Part shown: positions 1-5,849 of the stretch, in pieces
How positions within the stretch are numbered: position 1 is the stretch's first letter
How the letters are laid out: each line of letters starts with the position of its first letter
From: Lachnospiraceae bacterium UBA7480
GTDB lineage: Bacteria; Bacillota; Clostridia; Lachnospirales; Lachnospiraceae
Reading direction: 5' to 3'
NCBI GenBank assembly: GCA_002479655.1
Contig: DLOQ01000082.1
Location: 1,991 to 9,295, forward strand
DNA: 7,305 nucleotides
Position numbers and translations under genes: made by a program
Notes under the pieces: model-generated
Database searches by the model: none
Seen by the model: the letters and a program-made list of their open reading frames with translations, nothing else
What the model was told of the DNA's origin: nothing

Positions 1-273
1 AAGGGGTTCTGTCTGCCGCATTTTGCCGACCTGTGCGAAGGCGCTGACAAAAAACTGTCCGCCGGATCTTTGTCTGCCTTTTATGAAATAATAATCCCCC
101 TGATGCAGCAAAATCTTGACCGCATGCAGGAGGATGTAGACTGGATGGTTGAAAAATTTGATTACCGATATAAAGATGCCGACTGGAAAAACTCCAAGGA
201 TGCCATCCAGCGCGGGATGCAGAAGCTAAAGGGCGGATATCCTGCGGATGCGCCCTATAAACCGACAAAATAG
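1..273 (+). CDS. DUF6062-like protein, C-terminal part (5' end outside window)
   Basis: The reading frame is open from base 1 to a TAG stop at 271-273 and gives the last 90 residues of a protein whose start lies to the left of the window. An internal ATG at 112 and a TTG at 70 are not credible starts, because the upstream residues (KGFCLPHFADLCEG at 1-14) read like conserved protein. The segment is helical and rich in charged and aromatic residues, with EDVDWMVEKFDYR at 44-56, KDADWKNSKDA at 58-68 and a basic, proline-containing tail. I recognise this ending as that of the DUF6062 family, common in Lachnospiraceae and of unknown function. C4 and H7 in the CLPH motif and C12 could bind metal, but that is speculation. 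The gene converges on the beta-CASP gene across a 44-base gap. The family call comes from memory and was not searched. Confidence 0.72.
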   Translation, partial: KGFCLPHFADLCEGADKKLSAGSLSAFYEIIIPLMQQNLDRMQEDVDWMVEKFDYRYKDADWKNSKDAIQRGMQKLKGGYPADAPYKPTK

Positions 274-274
274 C

Positions 275-314
275 ATCTAAGGAAACACTGATTAAATCAG
301 CGTTTCCCTAAGAT
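275..314 (-). terminator. Imperfect hairpin between convergent genes, probable terminator of the minus-strand cluster
   Basis: Arms 281-286 and 302-307 pair perfectly, as do 288-292 and 296-300 around a 3-base loop at 293-295. Outer pairs 275-277/312-314 and 278-279/309-310 extend the stem, with A311 bulged. The two imperfect positions, A280 with C308 and A287 with C301, are mismatches in plus-strand RNA but G-U wobbles in minus-strand RNA, so the fold is better for the beta-CASP transcript. That transcript then runs into a short U-rich stretch (UAUUUUG). The stop codon of the beta-CASP gene is only a few bases away. The U-tract is weak, so termination is inferred; a dispersed palindromic repeat is an alternative. 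Confidence 0.5.
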
Positions 315-317
315 TTC

Positions 318-1910
318 TTATCTGTCCCACTTATCCGCCAGAGAGTTGACCTGATCCGCAAATTTTGCAAGATCTTTATTTGCGCCGCCTTCGTTACGAC
401 GGATAACAGCAAGCAGACGCTGACCTGCAGCAAGCAGTCTGGCAAATACATCAGAGGCACGGGCAGTCTTCTTCCTGACTGCAATAGGAGCCGCTTCGTA
501 CTCAAAAGCATCCGCCAAAAGATCAAATCTGGTTCCGCTATAGGGTGCATAGGAGTGATAGCCGTACTCCGTACTGATATACTCCGCAAAGTCTTTGGAA
601 GATTCATCATCCCCATGTACCACAAATACCCTCTGCGGTTTTTCTCCGATCGCCTGCAGCCATTCGATCAAACCGTTCTTATCCGCATGACCCGACATAC
701 CCGGGAGCTGGGCGATCTCCGCCCGGATATCGATCGGCTCGCCAAAAAGCTTCACTTCATCGGCTCCCTCCACAATATTACGTCCCAATGTTCCGACAGC
801 CTGATAACCGACAAACAGGATCGTACATTCCGGTCTCCAGAGATTATGTTTGAGGTGATGGCGGATACGTCCCGCCTCGCACATACCGGAAGCGGAAATG
901 ATCACCTTAGGTTCTTCATCAAAGTTGATCAATTTAGATTCCTCACTGGTAATGCTTAAATGAAGATTGGGAAAAGTCAAAGGATTGATTCCCCTCTTCA
1001 CCAATGCCATTGCCTCGTCCGAAAAACAGCCTGCAATATTCTTCTGAAATACCCCTGTCGCTTCCACAGCCAGCGGACTATCTACATACACCGGAAAATC
1101 TTCCGCGATCAGATTTTTTTCCTTGATCTCACGGATATAGTACAGCATCTCCTGCGTCCTGCCCACGGCAAACGAAGGGATCACCACATTGCCGCCGCGA
1201 TCCAGCGTAGTCCTTATAATACCCGCAAGCTCTGTCACATAATCCGGACGTTCCGCCGTATGGTAACGGTTGCCGTAAGTGGATTCCATAATTACATAAT
1301 CAGCGCCATCCACATAGCTCGGATCCTTGATTAGGGTATGTTTTTTATTGCCGATATCTCCGGAAAAGACGATCTTCTTTGTTACTCCGTCCTCCGTCGC
1401 CCAGACCTCAATGCTGGCTGAACCGAGAAGATGACCTACATCCTTAAAACGCACTTTGATCCCTTCACACAGATCAACCGTTTCATCGTAATGCACCGGC
1501 ACAAGCCTTTTGATCGCCCCGTCCGCATCCTCCATGGTATATAAAGGCTCCGCCTGGGCTGCTCCGGCGCTCCGCTTTGCCTTTCTGTTCTTCCACTCCG
1601 CCTCCTGCATCTGGATATGCGCGCAGTCACGAAGCATAATGCTGCAGAGATCTACCGTTGCATCCGTGGCAATGATCTGGCCCCGGAAGCCTCTGGCATA
1701 CAATAGCGGCAGTAATCCCGAATGATCTACATGTGCATGGGACAATAACACATAATCGATCTGCCCCTCATCCACAGGCAGATCAACATTTTCAAAATAA
1801 TTGATCCCCTGCTCCATACCGTAATCCAGCAGGATATGCTTTCCCGCCGCATTCAGATAATGACAGCTTCCTGTCACTTCATGCGTAGCTCCAACAAATG
1901 TCAGTTTCAT
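318..1910 (-). CDS. Beta-CASP family metallo-beta-lactamase-fold protein (putative RNase)
   Basis: This 530-residue protein has the two-metal metallo-beta-lactamase fold interrupted by a beta-CASP domain, the architecture of CPSF73-type and RNase J-type nucleases. Visible metal ligands are H58, H60, D62 and H63 in SHAHVDHSG, H160 in DVGHLLGS and D185 in FSGDIG. Beta-CASP motif A is E209 in ESTYGNR, motif B is H408 in MSGHAD and motif C is H432 in VVHGDD; the last two lie in the C-terminal RNA-specificity (RMMBL) part. A charged helical tail follows residue 465. All catalytic residues are present, so it should be active, probably as a cytoplasmic endo- or exoribonuclease. The RNA substrate cannot be told from sequence. 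The start is supported by GGGAGGG at 1918-1924, 7 bases upstream. It lies 32 bases after the lipid kinase gene and probably shares its transcript. Confidence 0.9.
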   Translation of the reverse strand: MKLTFVGATHEVTGSCHYLNAAGKHILLDYGMEQGINYFENVDLPVDEGQIDYVLLSHAHVDHSGLLPLLYARGFRGQIIATDATVDLCSIMLRDCAHIQMQEAEWKNRKAKRSAGAAQAEPLYTMEDADGAIKRLVPVHYDETVDLCEGIKVRFKDVGHLLGSASIEVWATEDGVTKKIVFSGDIGNKKHTLIKDPSYVDGADYVIMESTYGNRYHTAERPDYVTELAGIIRTTLDRGGNVVIPSFAVGRTQEMLYYIREIKEKNLIAEDFPVYVDSPLAVEATGVFQKNIAGCFSDEAMALVKRGINPLTFPNLHLSITSEESKLINFDEEPKVIISASGMCEAGRIRHHLKHNLWRPECTILFVGYQAVGTLGRNIVEGADEVKLFGEPIDIRAEIAQLPGMSGHADKNGLIEWLQAIGEKPQRVFVVHGDDESSKDFAEYISTEYGYHSYAPYSGTRFDLLADAFEYEAAPIAVRKKTARASDVFARLLAAGQRLLAVIRRNEGGANKDLAKFADQVNSLADKWDR

Positions 1911-1927
1911 ATGCCATCCCTCCCGTA

Positions 1928-1945
1928 TGATTTAATTTTAAATCA
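1928..1945 (-). repeat. AT-rich inverted repeat between lipid kinase and beta-CASP genes
   Basis: On the minus strand TGATTTA and TAAATCA form a perfect 7-base stem around a 4-base loop. The first three bases are the stop codon of the lipid kinase gene, and the repeat ends just before the Shine-Dalgarno site of the next gene. With only one G-C pair the hairpin would be weak. It could be a minor RNA structure or simply a product of AT-rich spacer sequence. Confidence 0.35.
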
Positions 1946-2836
1946 ATAAATCAGTTTCATTCCCCCGCTGACCACTTCAAATTCATTGATCTCCTGACCT
2001 TCTCCCCGTTCACCGTCCAAGGACCAGTCCTCTTTTGAGGGACATATGATCTTCGCTTTTCTAACCTTGACAAGATTCACCAGATCATGATCAAAATTTT
2101 GTTCATATAAAGCCTTCACCGCTTCATTCATTTGTATAATATCCTTAGGCTGCCTGATCATAAGGATCTCATACAATCCATCCCCCAGATCGATCTCTCC
2201 ATTATCCAAGCTCATGACGCCTCCCAAAGAGAATGTGTTGCAGACTGCCGTCAGGATAAACTCTCCCTCATATATTTCTTCTCCCGTGTCAATCTTCATA
2301 TAAATGGGCGTAAACTGCGTAAGGTCTTTCACACCCTCCAAAATATACGCCAGATGCCCCAGCCTGTTCTTAAACTTCTGAGGCGTCTCGTAAGAAGTTC
2401 TGGTAAACAGTCCGCAGGATGCCGTATAGACAAATGTCCTGCCATTAAATATTCCAAGATCCAGCCTTCTCGGCGTTCCCTCCATGATCTGCTCCGCAGC
2501 TTCCTTCGGTTCCGACGGGAGTCCCAGACTGGCTGCAAAATCATTGGTAGATCCTGCCGGGATGTATCCGACAGGTTTTTTCCAGCCGATCTTCCTTGCC
2601 CCGCTCAATGCTTCATTCAACGTACCGTCACCGCCCATGCATACGATCATATCAATCTGATCATCCGCATGCTCCTCCACAAGCGCCGCAGCGTCACCGG
2701 ACTTTCTGGTATAACTGACGATCGTTTCATATCCATGATCCGCAAAAACATTCACGATATCACACAATGTATTGACCTTTTTTTTGACTCCTGCATTGGG
2801 ATTAATAACCATAAAGATCCGCTTAAATGCTCCCAT
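1943..2836 (-). CDS. Diacylglycerol kinase family lipid kinase (DgkB/YegS-like)
   Basis: This 297-residue protein matches the usual length and motif order of bacterial soluble lipid kinases, which phosphorylate diacylglycerol or related lipids with ATP at the inner face of the membrane and return diacylglycerol to phospholipid synthesis. NPNAG (12-16) begins the nucleotide-binding domain. The GGDGT signature at 68-72 and GSTNDFA at 95-101 form the ATP site. LGDGLYE near 217-223 belongs to the structural metal region, and D274 and E276 in SLDGERGE match the catalytic acid segment of DgkB-type enzymes. No transmembrane helix is visible, which separates it from the small integral-membrane DgkA type. 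The start is preceded by AAGGGAG at 2848-2854, 11 bases upstream. It lies between the DUF4250 and beta-CASP genes on one strand. The exact lipid substrate is not determined; YegS-like or sphingosine-type activity is possible. Confidence 0.9.
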   Translation of the reverse strand: MGAFKRIFMVINPNAGVKKKVNTLCDIVNVFADHGYETIVSYTRKSGDAAALVEEHADDQIDMIVCMGGDGTLNEALSGARKIGWKKPVGYIPAGSTNDFAASLGLPSEPKEAAEQIMEGTPRRLDLGIFNGRTFVYTASCGLFTRTSYETPQKFKNRLGHLAYILEGVKDLTQFTPIYMKIDTGEEIYEGEFILTAVCNTFSLGGVMSLDNGEIDLGDGLYEILMIRQPKDIIQMNEAVKALYEQNFDHDLVNLVKVRKAKIICPSKEDWSLDGERGEGQEINEFEVVSGGMKLIY

Positions 2837-2893
2837 TGAGATTACTTCTCCCTTCTATCTGTTCATTTTTAAAAACGATATTCATGTTCCACA

Positions 2894-3073
2894 CTATATA
2901 TCCGTAATACGATTATGTTCCGCATCATACGTATATCCGGCGGCCTCCAGCCCCGCCATCAATGCTGTCTGATCGATATCCATGTCTTCGCACAGACTTT
3001 CGAGACTGGGATAAAAATCCCTAAGCTTCATATTCAGATAACTGTACATTAAGTTTGGATCCTGAGGTATCAT
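2894..3073 (-). CDS. DUF4250 domain-containing small protein
   Basis: I chose the ATG at 3073, giving 59 residues that begin MIPQDPN. A longer frame from a GTG at 3127 would add 18 polar residues (QLPETENERCRRDE and so on) that do not look conserved. The MIPxDP opening, the NMKLRDFYPSLESLCED segment at 14-30 and the GYTYDAEHNRI ending match what I know of DUF4250, a short family common in Clostridia with no known function. The protein is probably a compact helical domain, with no signal peptide, membrane segment or paired cysteines. The ribosome site is not ideal: AGAAGGG ends 14 bases before this ATG, leaving the start somewhat open. It lies 82 bases after por beta and 57 bases before the lipid kinase gene, and is probably co-transcribed with them. 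Function unknown. Confidence 0.75.
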   Translation of the reverse strand: MIPQDPNLMYSYLNMKLRDFYPSLESLCEDMDIDQTALMAGLEAAGYTYDAEHNRITDI

Positions 3074-3155
3074 GATATCACTTTCATCCCTTCTGCATCT
3101 TTCATTTTCTGTCTCCGGTAACTGCACCTCATATATTTATCTTAATATCGCCGGA

Positions 3156-4100
3156 TCAGCATCCGCCCTCACACTGCTCCAGAAGCTGCGTCCACCGCAG
3201 ATCGACTTCCTTCTGGAACGCCTCGATCAGATATTCATTGCCCGGTTTAAACAGATGCCGAAACCTTCCCTGACGCTTTAAGAAATCTTCTATCGGAAGT
3301 TTATTCTTAGGACGATAATTTAAGATCCATTTTCCTTCAATCACTTCAAACAACGGCCAGTAGCATGTCTCCACTGCGGACTTACAGATATCGATGATAT
3401 CCGGCGCCTCATAACGCCAGCCTCTCGGACAGGGCGCCATGATATTTAAAAATGCCGGTCCTTCCGTATAGATCGCTCTCTCCGACTTCTCATAAAGATC
3501 TTTCATATTGCCGATAAAGGTCGTCTGTCCGACATAAGGGATCCTGTGCGCCGCCATGATAGCAGCCAAGTCCTTACGATACTGCGGTTTCCCTGCCGAC
3601 TTCGTTCCGGAAGGCGTTGTCGTCGTATCCGCATACATCGGAGTTGCCGAAGAACGCTGTGTTCCCGTATTCATATATGCGCCGTTATCATAGCACACAT
3701 ATACCATATCATGCCCTCGTTCCATCGCTCCCGACAGGGATTGAAGACCAATATCATAAGTCCCTCCGTCTCCGCCAAAGGTGATAAACTTATAATCCTC
3801 CGTGACTTTCCCTTTTTCTCTCAGAACGCGGTACGCCGTCTCCACGCCGCTTAAGGTTGCGCCCGCATTTTCAAACGCGCTGTGAACATAGCTGTCCTGA
3901 TATGCCGTATAAGGATACATATAGGTCGATACCTCCAGACAGCCCGTGGCATTGCCTACAACAGCCTTATCTCCCGGATGCAGCGCCTTTAAAACATTTC
4001 TTACCGCAATCGTGCCGCCGCAGCCCGCGCACATCCTGTGCCCCGGCGCAAGACGTTCCTCTCTTTCCTGTATTTCCTTGAAATCAAATGAAACAGCCAT
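3156..4100 (-). CDS. porB: 2-oxoacid (pyruvate):ferredoxin oxidoreductase, beta subunit
   Basis: This 314-residue subunit binds thiamine diphosphate and the proximal 4Fe-4S cluster of the enzyme that converts a 2-oxoacid and CoA to acyl-CoA, CO2 and reduced ferredoxin. The cofactor motif begins GGDGGTYDIG (109-118) and ends with the asparagine of YDNGAYMNTG (137-146). Cluster ligands appear to be C24 and C27 in CAGCG, C54 in ATGC and C224 in PCPRGW, as expected for this family. The C-terminus carries two further cysteines, C310 and C314, of unknown role. I start at the ATG at 4100 (MAVSFDF), because AAGG lies 8 bases upstream and related proteins begin about here. An in-frame ATG at 4130 would add ten residues but is poorly supplied with a ribosome site and abuts a hairpin. 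It is separated from the alpha gene by an unusual structured spacer. Pyruvate is the likeliest substrate, but other 2-oxoacids are possible. Confidence 0.93.
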   Translation of the reverse strand: MAVSFDFKEIQEREERLAPGHRMCAGCGGTIAVRNVLKALHPGDKAVVGNATGCLEVSTYMYPYTAYQDSYVHSAFENAGATLSGVETAYRVLREKGKVTEDYKFITFGGDGGTYDIGLQSLSGAMERGHDMVYVCYDNGAYMNTGTQRSSATPMYADTTTTPSGTKSAGKPQYRKDLAAIMAAHRIPYVGQTTFIGNMKDLYEKSERAIYTEGPAFLNIMAPCPRGWRYEAPDIIDICKSAVETCYWPLFEVIEGKWILNYRPKNKLPIEDFLKRQGRFRHLFKPGNEYLIEAFQKEVDLRWTQLLEQCEGGC

Positions 4101-4108
4101 GATGATAA

Positions 4109-4112
4109 CCTT
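4109..4112 (-). promoter_or_regulatory. Shine-Dalgarno site that decides the por beta start
   Basis: AAGG on the minus strand is 8 bases from the ATG at 4100. A second purine run, AAAGGA at 4115-4120, is 14 bases from it. Neither could serve the alternative ATG at 4130, so the shorter protein is preferred. Both lie outside the neighbouring hairpin at 4132-4158. Confidence 0.6.
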
Positions 4113-4131
4113 AATCCTTTCCCAATCCATG

Positions 4132-4158
4132 AGAAGAACGCCGTTCTTGCGTTCTTCT
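4132..4158 (-). repeat. Hairpin with two competing pairings upstream of por beta
   Basis: Arms 4132-4141 and 4149-4158 are perfect 10-base complements around a 7-base loop. The loop carries a second copy of the pairing sequence, so arm 4134-4139 can instead pair with 4143-4148 around a 3-base loop. The two folds exclude each other. The hairpin directly abuts the cloverleaf block and lies about 30 bases before the por beta start. It may be one end of the same repeat element, a transcript-stabilising structure or a switch; the sequence alone does not decide. Confidence 0.6.
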
Positions 4159-4265
4159 GTATGAGATTTAGAGTTTCTCCCGATTGAAAAATCTTGGATT
4201 TTTCAATCTAGCAGCCCCTTGCTGCAAGCAAAATTGCCGAAGGCAATTAGAAACTCTTCTCATAC
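4159..4265 (-). repeat. 107-base cloverleaf-shaped inverted-repeat element between por alpha and por beta
   Basis: The ends are perfect complements: 4159-4166 pairs with 4258-4265, then, after a 3-base bulge (4167-4169), 4170-4178 pairs with 4249-4257. Inside this 17-pair stem are three hairpins. Arms 4182-4193 and 4197-4208 form a perfect 12-base stem with a 3-base loop, 4211-4215 and 4221-4225 form a 5-base stem, and 4232-4238 and 4242-4248 form a perfect 7-base stem with a GAA loop. Almost every base is paired. The block starts at the base after the por alpha stop codon. It has no reading frame of note and does not match tRNA, T-box or a riboswitch I know. A dispersed MITE-like or REP-like repeat, or an operon RNA element, are the main options. 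Transcription on the minus strand is inferred from the operon. Confidence 0.65.
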
Positions 4266-5459
4266 TTATTCTCGCAGCCCCAAATAGGTGTACTGCCTGT
4301 CCGTCACGCCTTCCTTTGCGATCTTGGAAAGCCTTTCATAGACTCCTTCAGCATCCTCCACCGTAAGGTCGCGGCCCGAAAGTCCATATACGATATTGAT
4401 CGCTTCCGCCGTATTCTTATTCTCATACATCGCCGCCCTCAGCTCTGCGCCCAGAGGTCCTCCGTGGCCGCTATAGCTCTCACAGCGGTCCAGGATAGCA
4501 ACAGCCTTGGCAGATGCAAGAGCTTTCGCAAGCTCCTCTCCCGGAAACGGCCGAAATACCCTGACTTTGATCAATCCTGCTTTCACTTTCTTCTGACGCA
4601 GCCGGTCCACCGCGTCCTTGATCGTTCCACAGGCGGAGCCGATCGCAACGATCACATAATCAGCATCCTCAGATCTGTATTCTTCAAAAAATCCATAAGC
4701 TCTGCCCGAAATGGCTGCATATTCCTTTGCCACATCCAGGATCACCTGTTTTGCATTCATCATCGCCTGTGCCTGCGCCCGCTTTGCTTCCATACAATAT
4801 GGCGACGTCGCATAGGGACCAAGCGCCATCACTTCATTCTGATTCAGCAGGTAATGCTCCGGCTCATAGCTGCCCACAAACTCCTTTACCGGTTCATCTT
4901 CCATCAGTTCGATATTTTCCACGGCATGGCTGGTGATAAATCCATCCTGACAAATCATCACCGGAAGCTTCACATCCGCATGTTCCGCAATCCGGTATGC
5001 CTGTATCAGATTATCATAGACCTCCTGATTATTTTCTGCGTAGATCTGGACCCAACCGGAATCCCTTGCTCCCATGCTGTCGGAATGTTCCGCATTGATA
5101 TTCAGAGGTCCGGTCAGTCCACGGTTGACTACCGTCATAACCAACGGCAGTCTTGAAGATGCCGTGACATAAAGCATCTCCCACATTAACGCCAGGCCAC
5201 AGGAGGACGTTGCCGTAATCGTCCTTGCGCCCGCCGCTTCAGAACCCATCGCCGCGCTCATCGCGCTGTGCTCGCTTTCCACCGGGATAAATTCCGTATC
5301 TACCTCGCCATTGGCAATCATATTGGACACAAACTGCGGGATCTCTGTCGAAGGCGTAATCGGAAATGCCGGCATGACATCCGGATTGATCTGCCTGATC
5401 GCATATGCAACCGCTTCATTGCCTGACATTCTGTTCTTTATTCCCATTACATTCACCAT
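4266..5459 (-). CDS. porA: 2-oxoacid (pyruvate):ferredoxin oxidoreductase, alpha subunit
   Basis: This 397-residue subunit pairs with beta to form the active site of the oxidoreductase. The N-terminal pyrimidine-binding domain carries FPITPSTE (32-39) and the VESEHSAMSAA segment (60-70), which includes the conserved glutamate region that activates thiamine diphosphate. The stretch NRGLTGPLNI (112-121) followed by DSMGARDSGW (127-136) is typical of pyruvate-type alpha subunits. The second domain begins near residue 265 (DADYVIVAIGSA) and continues through KVRVFRPFPGEEL (298-310) to the DRCESYSGHGG loop (324-334). The length is normal for four-subunit enzymes and no key residue is missing. The start at 5459 lies 7 bases after the delta stop codon. 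An ATG at 5447, four codons in, is also plausible; the purine-rich run at 5471-5482 (GAAGGAAGGAAA) could serve the first start. Confidence 0.94.
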   Translation of the reverse strand: MVNVMGIKNRMSGNEAVAYAIRQINPDVMPAFPITPSTEIPQFVSNMIANGEVDTEFIPVESEHSAMSAAMGSEAAGARTITATSSCGLALMWEMLYVTASSRLPLVMTVVNRGLTGPLNINAEHSDSMGARDSGWVQIYAENNQEVYDNLIQAYRIAEHADVKLPVMICQDGFITSHAVENIELMEDEPVKEFVGSYEPEHYLLNQNEVMALGPYATSPYCMEAKRAQAQAMMNAKQVILDVAKEYAAISGRAYGFFEEYRSEDADYVIVAIGSACGTIKDAVDRLRQKKVKAGLIKVRVFRPFPGEELAKALASAKAVAILDRCESYSGHGGPLGAELRAAMYENKNTAEAINIVYGLSGRDLTVEDAEGVYERLSKIAKEGVTDRQYTYLGLRE

Positions 5460-5466
5460 ACCTTTC

Positions 5467-5769
5467 TTACTTTCCTTCCTTCATCCTGATTGCATGGAAT
5501 GGGCATGCCTTTTCACAGATACCGCATCCCTTGCAGTGCATCAGGTCAAATGCCCTTCTCTTGCCATCCACCACAGGGATACAGCTGTCCGGACAATAGG
5601 GAACGCACAAAAGGCACTGCTTACAATTCTCCTCGATAAATTCAGGTGTCCGGCTCCTCCACTCTCCGGTCTCCACCAGCGCAGAAGTAGCCGGTTCATA
5701 GATCTGTAAGCCTTCCGTCAGATCCTGCCATTTTGTATTTTCATTGATGTATTTCGCTTTCAGTGCCAT
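5467..5769 (-). CDS. porD: 2-oxoacid (pyruvate):ferredoxin oxidoreductase, delta (ferredoxin-like) subunit
   Basis: This 100-residue protein carries two 4Fe-4S clusters that pass electrons from the alpha-beta core to ferredoxin. The first motif is C49, C52, C55 and C59 followed by proline; the second is C79, C82, C85 and C89 followed by proline. An extra cysteine, C63, is just after the first motif. The roughly 48-residue N-terminal part (KWQDLTEGLQIYEPATS and so on) is the extension expected in delta subunits, which separates it from a plain ferredoxin. The start is firm: GAAAGGAGT at 5781-5789 lies upstream and no other in-frame start fits. It is first in the por run and is followed after 7 bases by the alpha gene. 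The gamma gene that usually accompanies these subunits is not present on either side. Confidence 0.92.
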   Translation of the reverse strand: MALKAKYINENTKWQDLTEGLQIYEPATSALVETGEWRSRTPEFIEENCKQCLLCVPYCPDSCIPVVDGKRRAFDLMHCKGCGICEKACPFHAIRMKEGK

Positions 5770-5795
5770 TCAATGATTGCACTCCTTTCGATATG

Positions 5796-5824
5796 ATATT
5801 CCAAAAAACTCAGTCAATATTCCA
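5796..5824 (-). promoter_or_regulatory. Direct repeat TGGAATAT x2, possible operator upstream of por delta
   Basis: On the minus strand TGGAATAT occurs at 5824-5817 and again at 5803-5796, a period of 21 bases, or about two helical turns. Both are in the 80-base gap between the chemoreceptor stop and the por delta start. Such spacing can mark a protein-binding site, but no regulator is known for it here. A TTGACT at 5817-5812 resembles a -35 box, but no properly spaced -10 box lies upstream of the ribosome site. Chance cannot be excluded. Confidence 0.25.
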
Positions 5825-5849
5825 CATCCTTCAAAACGGATACACGGCT

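Noticed and set aside
555..1334. Two adjacent plus-strand open frames (134 and 124 codons) opposite the beta-CASP gene
   Set aside because: Both lie inside the beta-CASP gene whose catalytic motifs are all present; composition is that of antisense translation.
2132..2839. Plus-strand open frame of 235 codons opposite the lipid kinase gene
   Set aside because: It mirrors a gene with clear kinase motifs, is rich in Cys, Arg, Ser and His with no domain-like pattern, and lacks a convincing ribosome site. It is an antisense shadow.
3071..3087. Five-codon leader frame (MKVIS) whose TGA overlaps the ATG of DUF4250
   Set aside because: The purine-rich site directly touches its ATG, leaving no spacing for initiation, so translation of the leader is unlikely.
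4101..4130. N-terminal extension of por beta from the ATG at 4130
   Set aside because: It lacks a ribosome site, abuts a strong hairpin, and the added residues (MDWERIKVII) are not expected in the family.
4159..4265. tRNA or T-box interpretation of the cloverleaf block
   Set aside because: Arm lengths, the absence of conserved tRNA arm bases and of a CCA-type end, and the lack of T-box sequence do not fit; only the general four-way shape is similar.
4464..5156. Plus-strand open frame of 230 codons opposite por alpha
   Set aside because: It is wholly inside a well-supported conserved gene on the other strand and its translation shows no recognisable fold or motif.
5788..5817. Possible promoter TTGACT with TATCAT or TATCGA before por delta
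   Set aside because: Spacing to TATCAT is only 13 bases. TATCGA has an 18-base spacer but overlaps the ribosome site, so transcription would start too late to include it.
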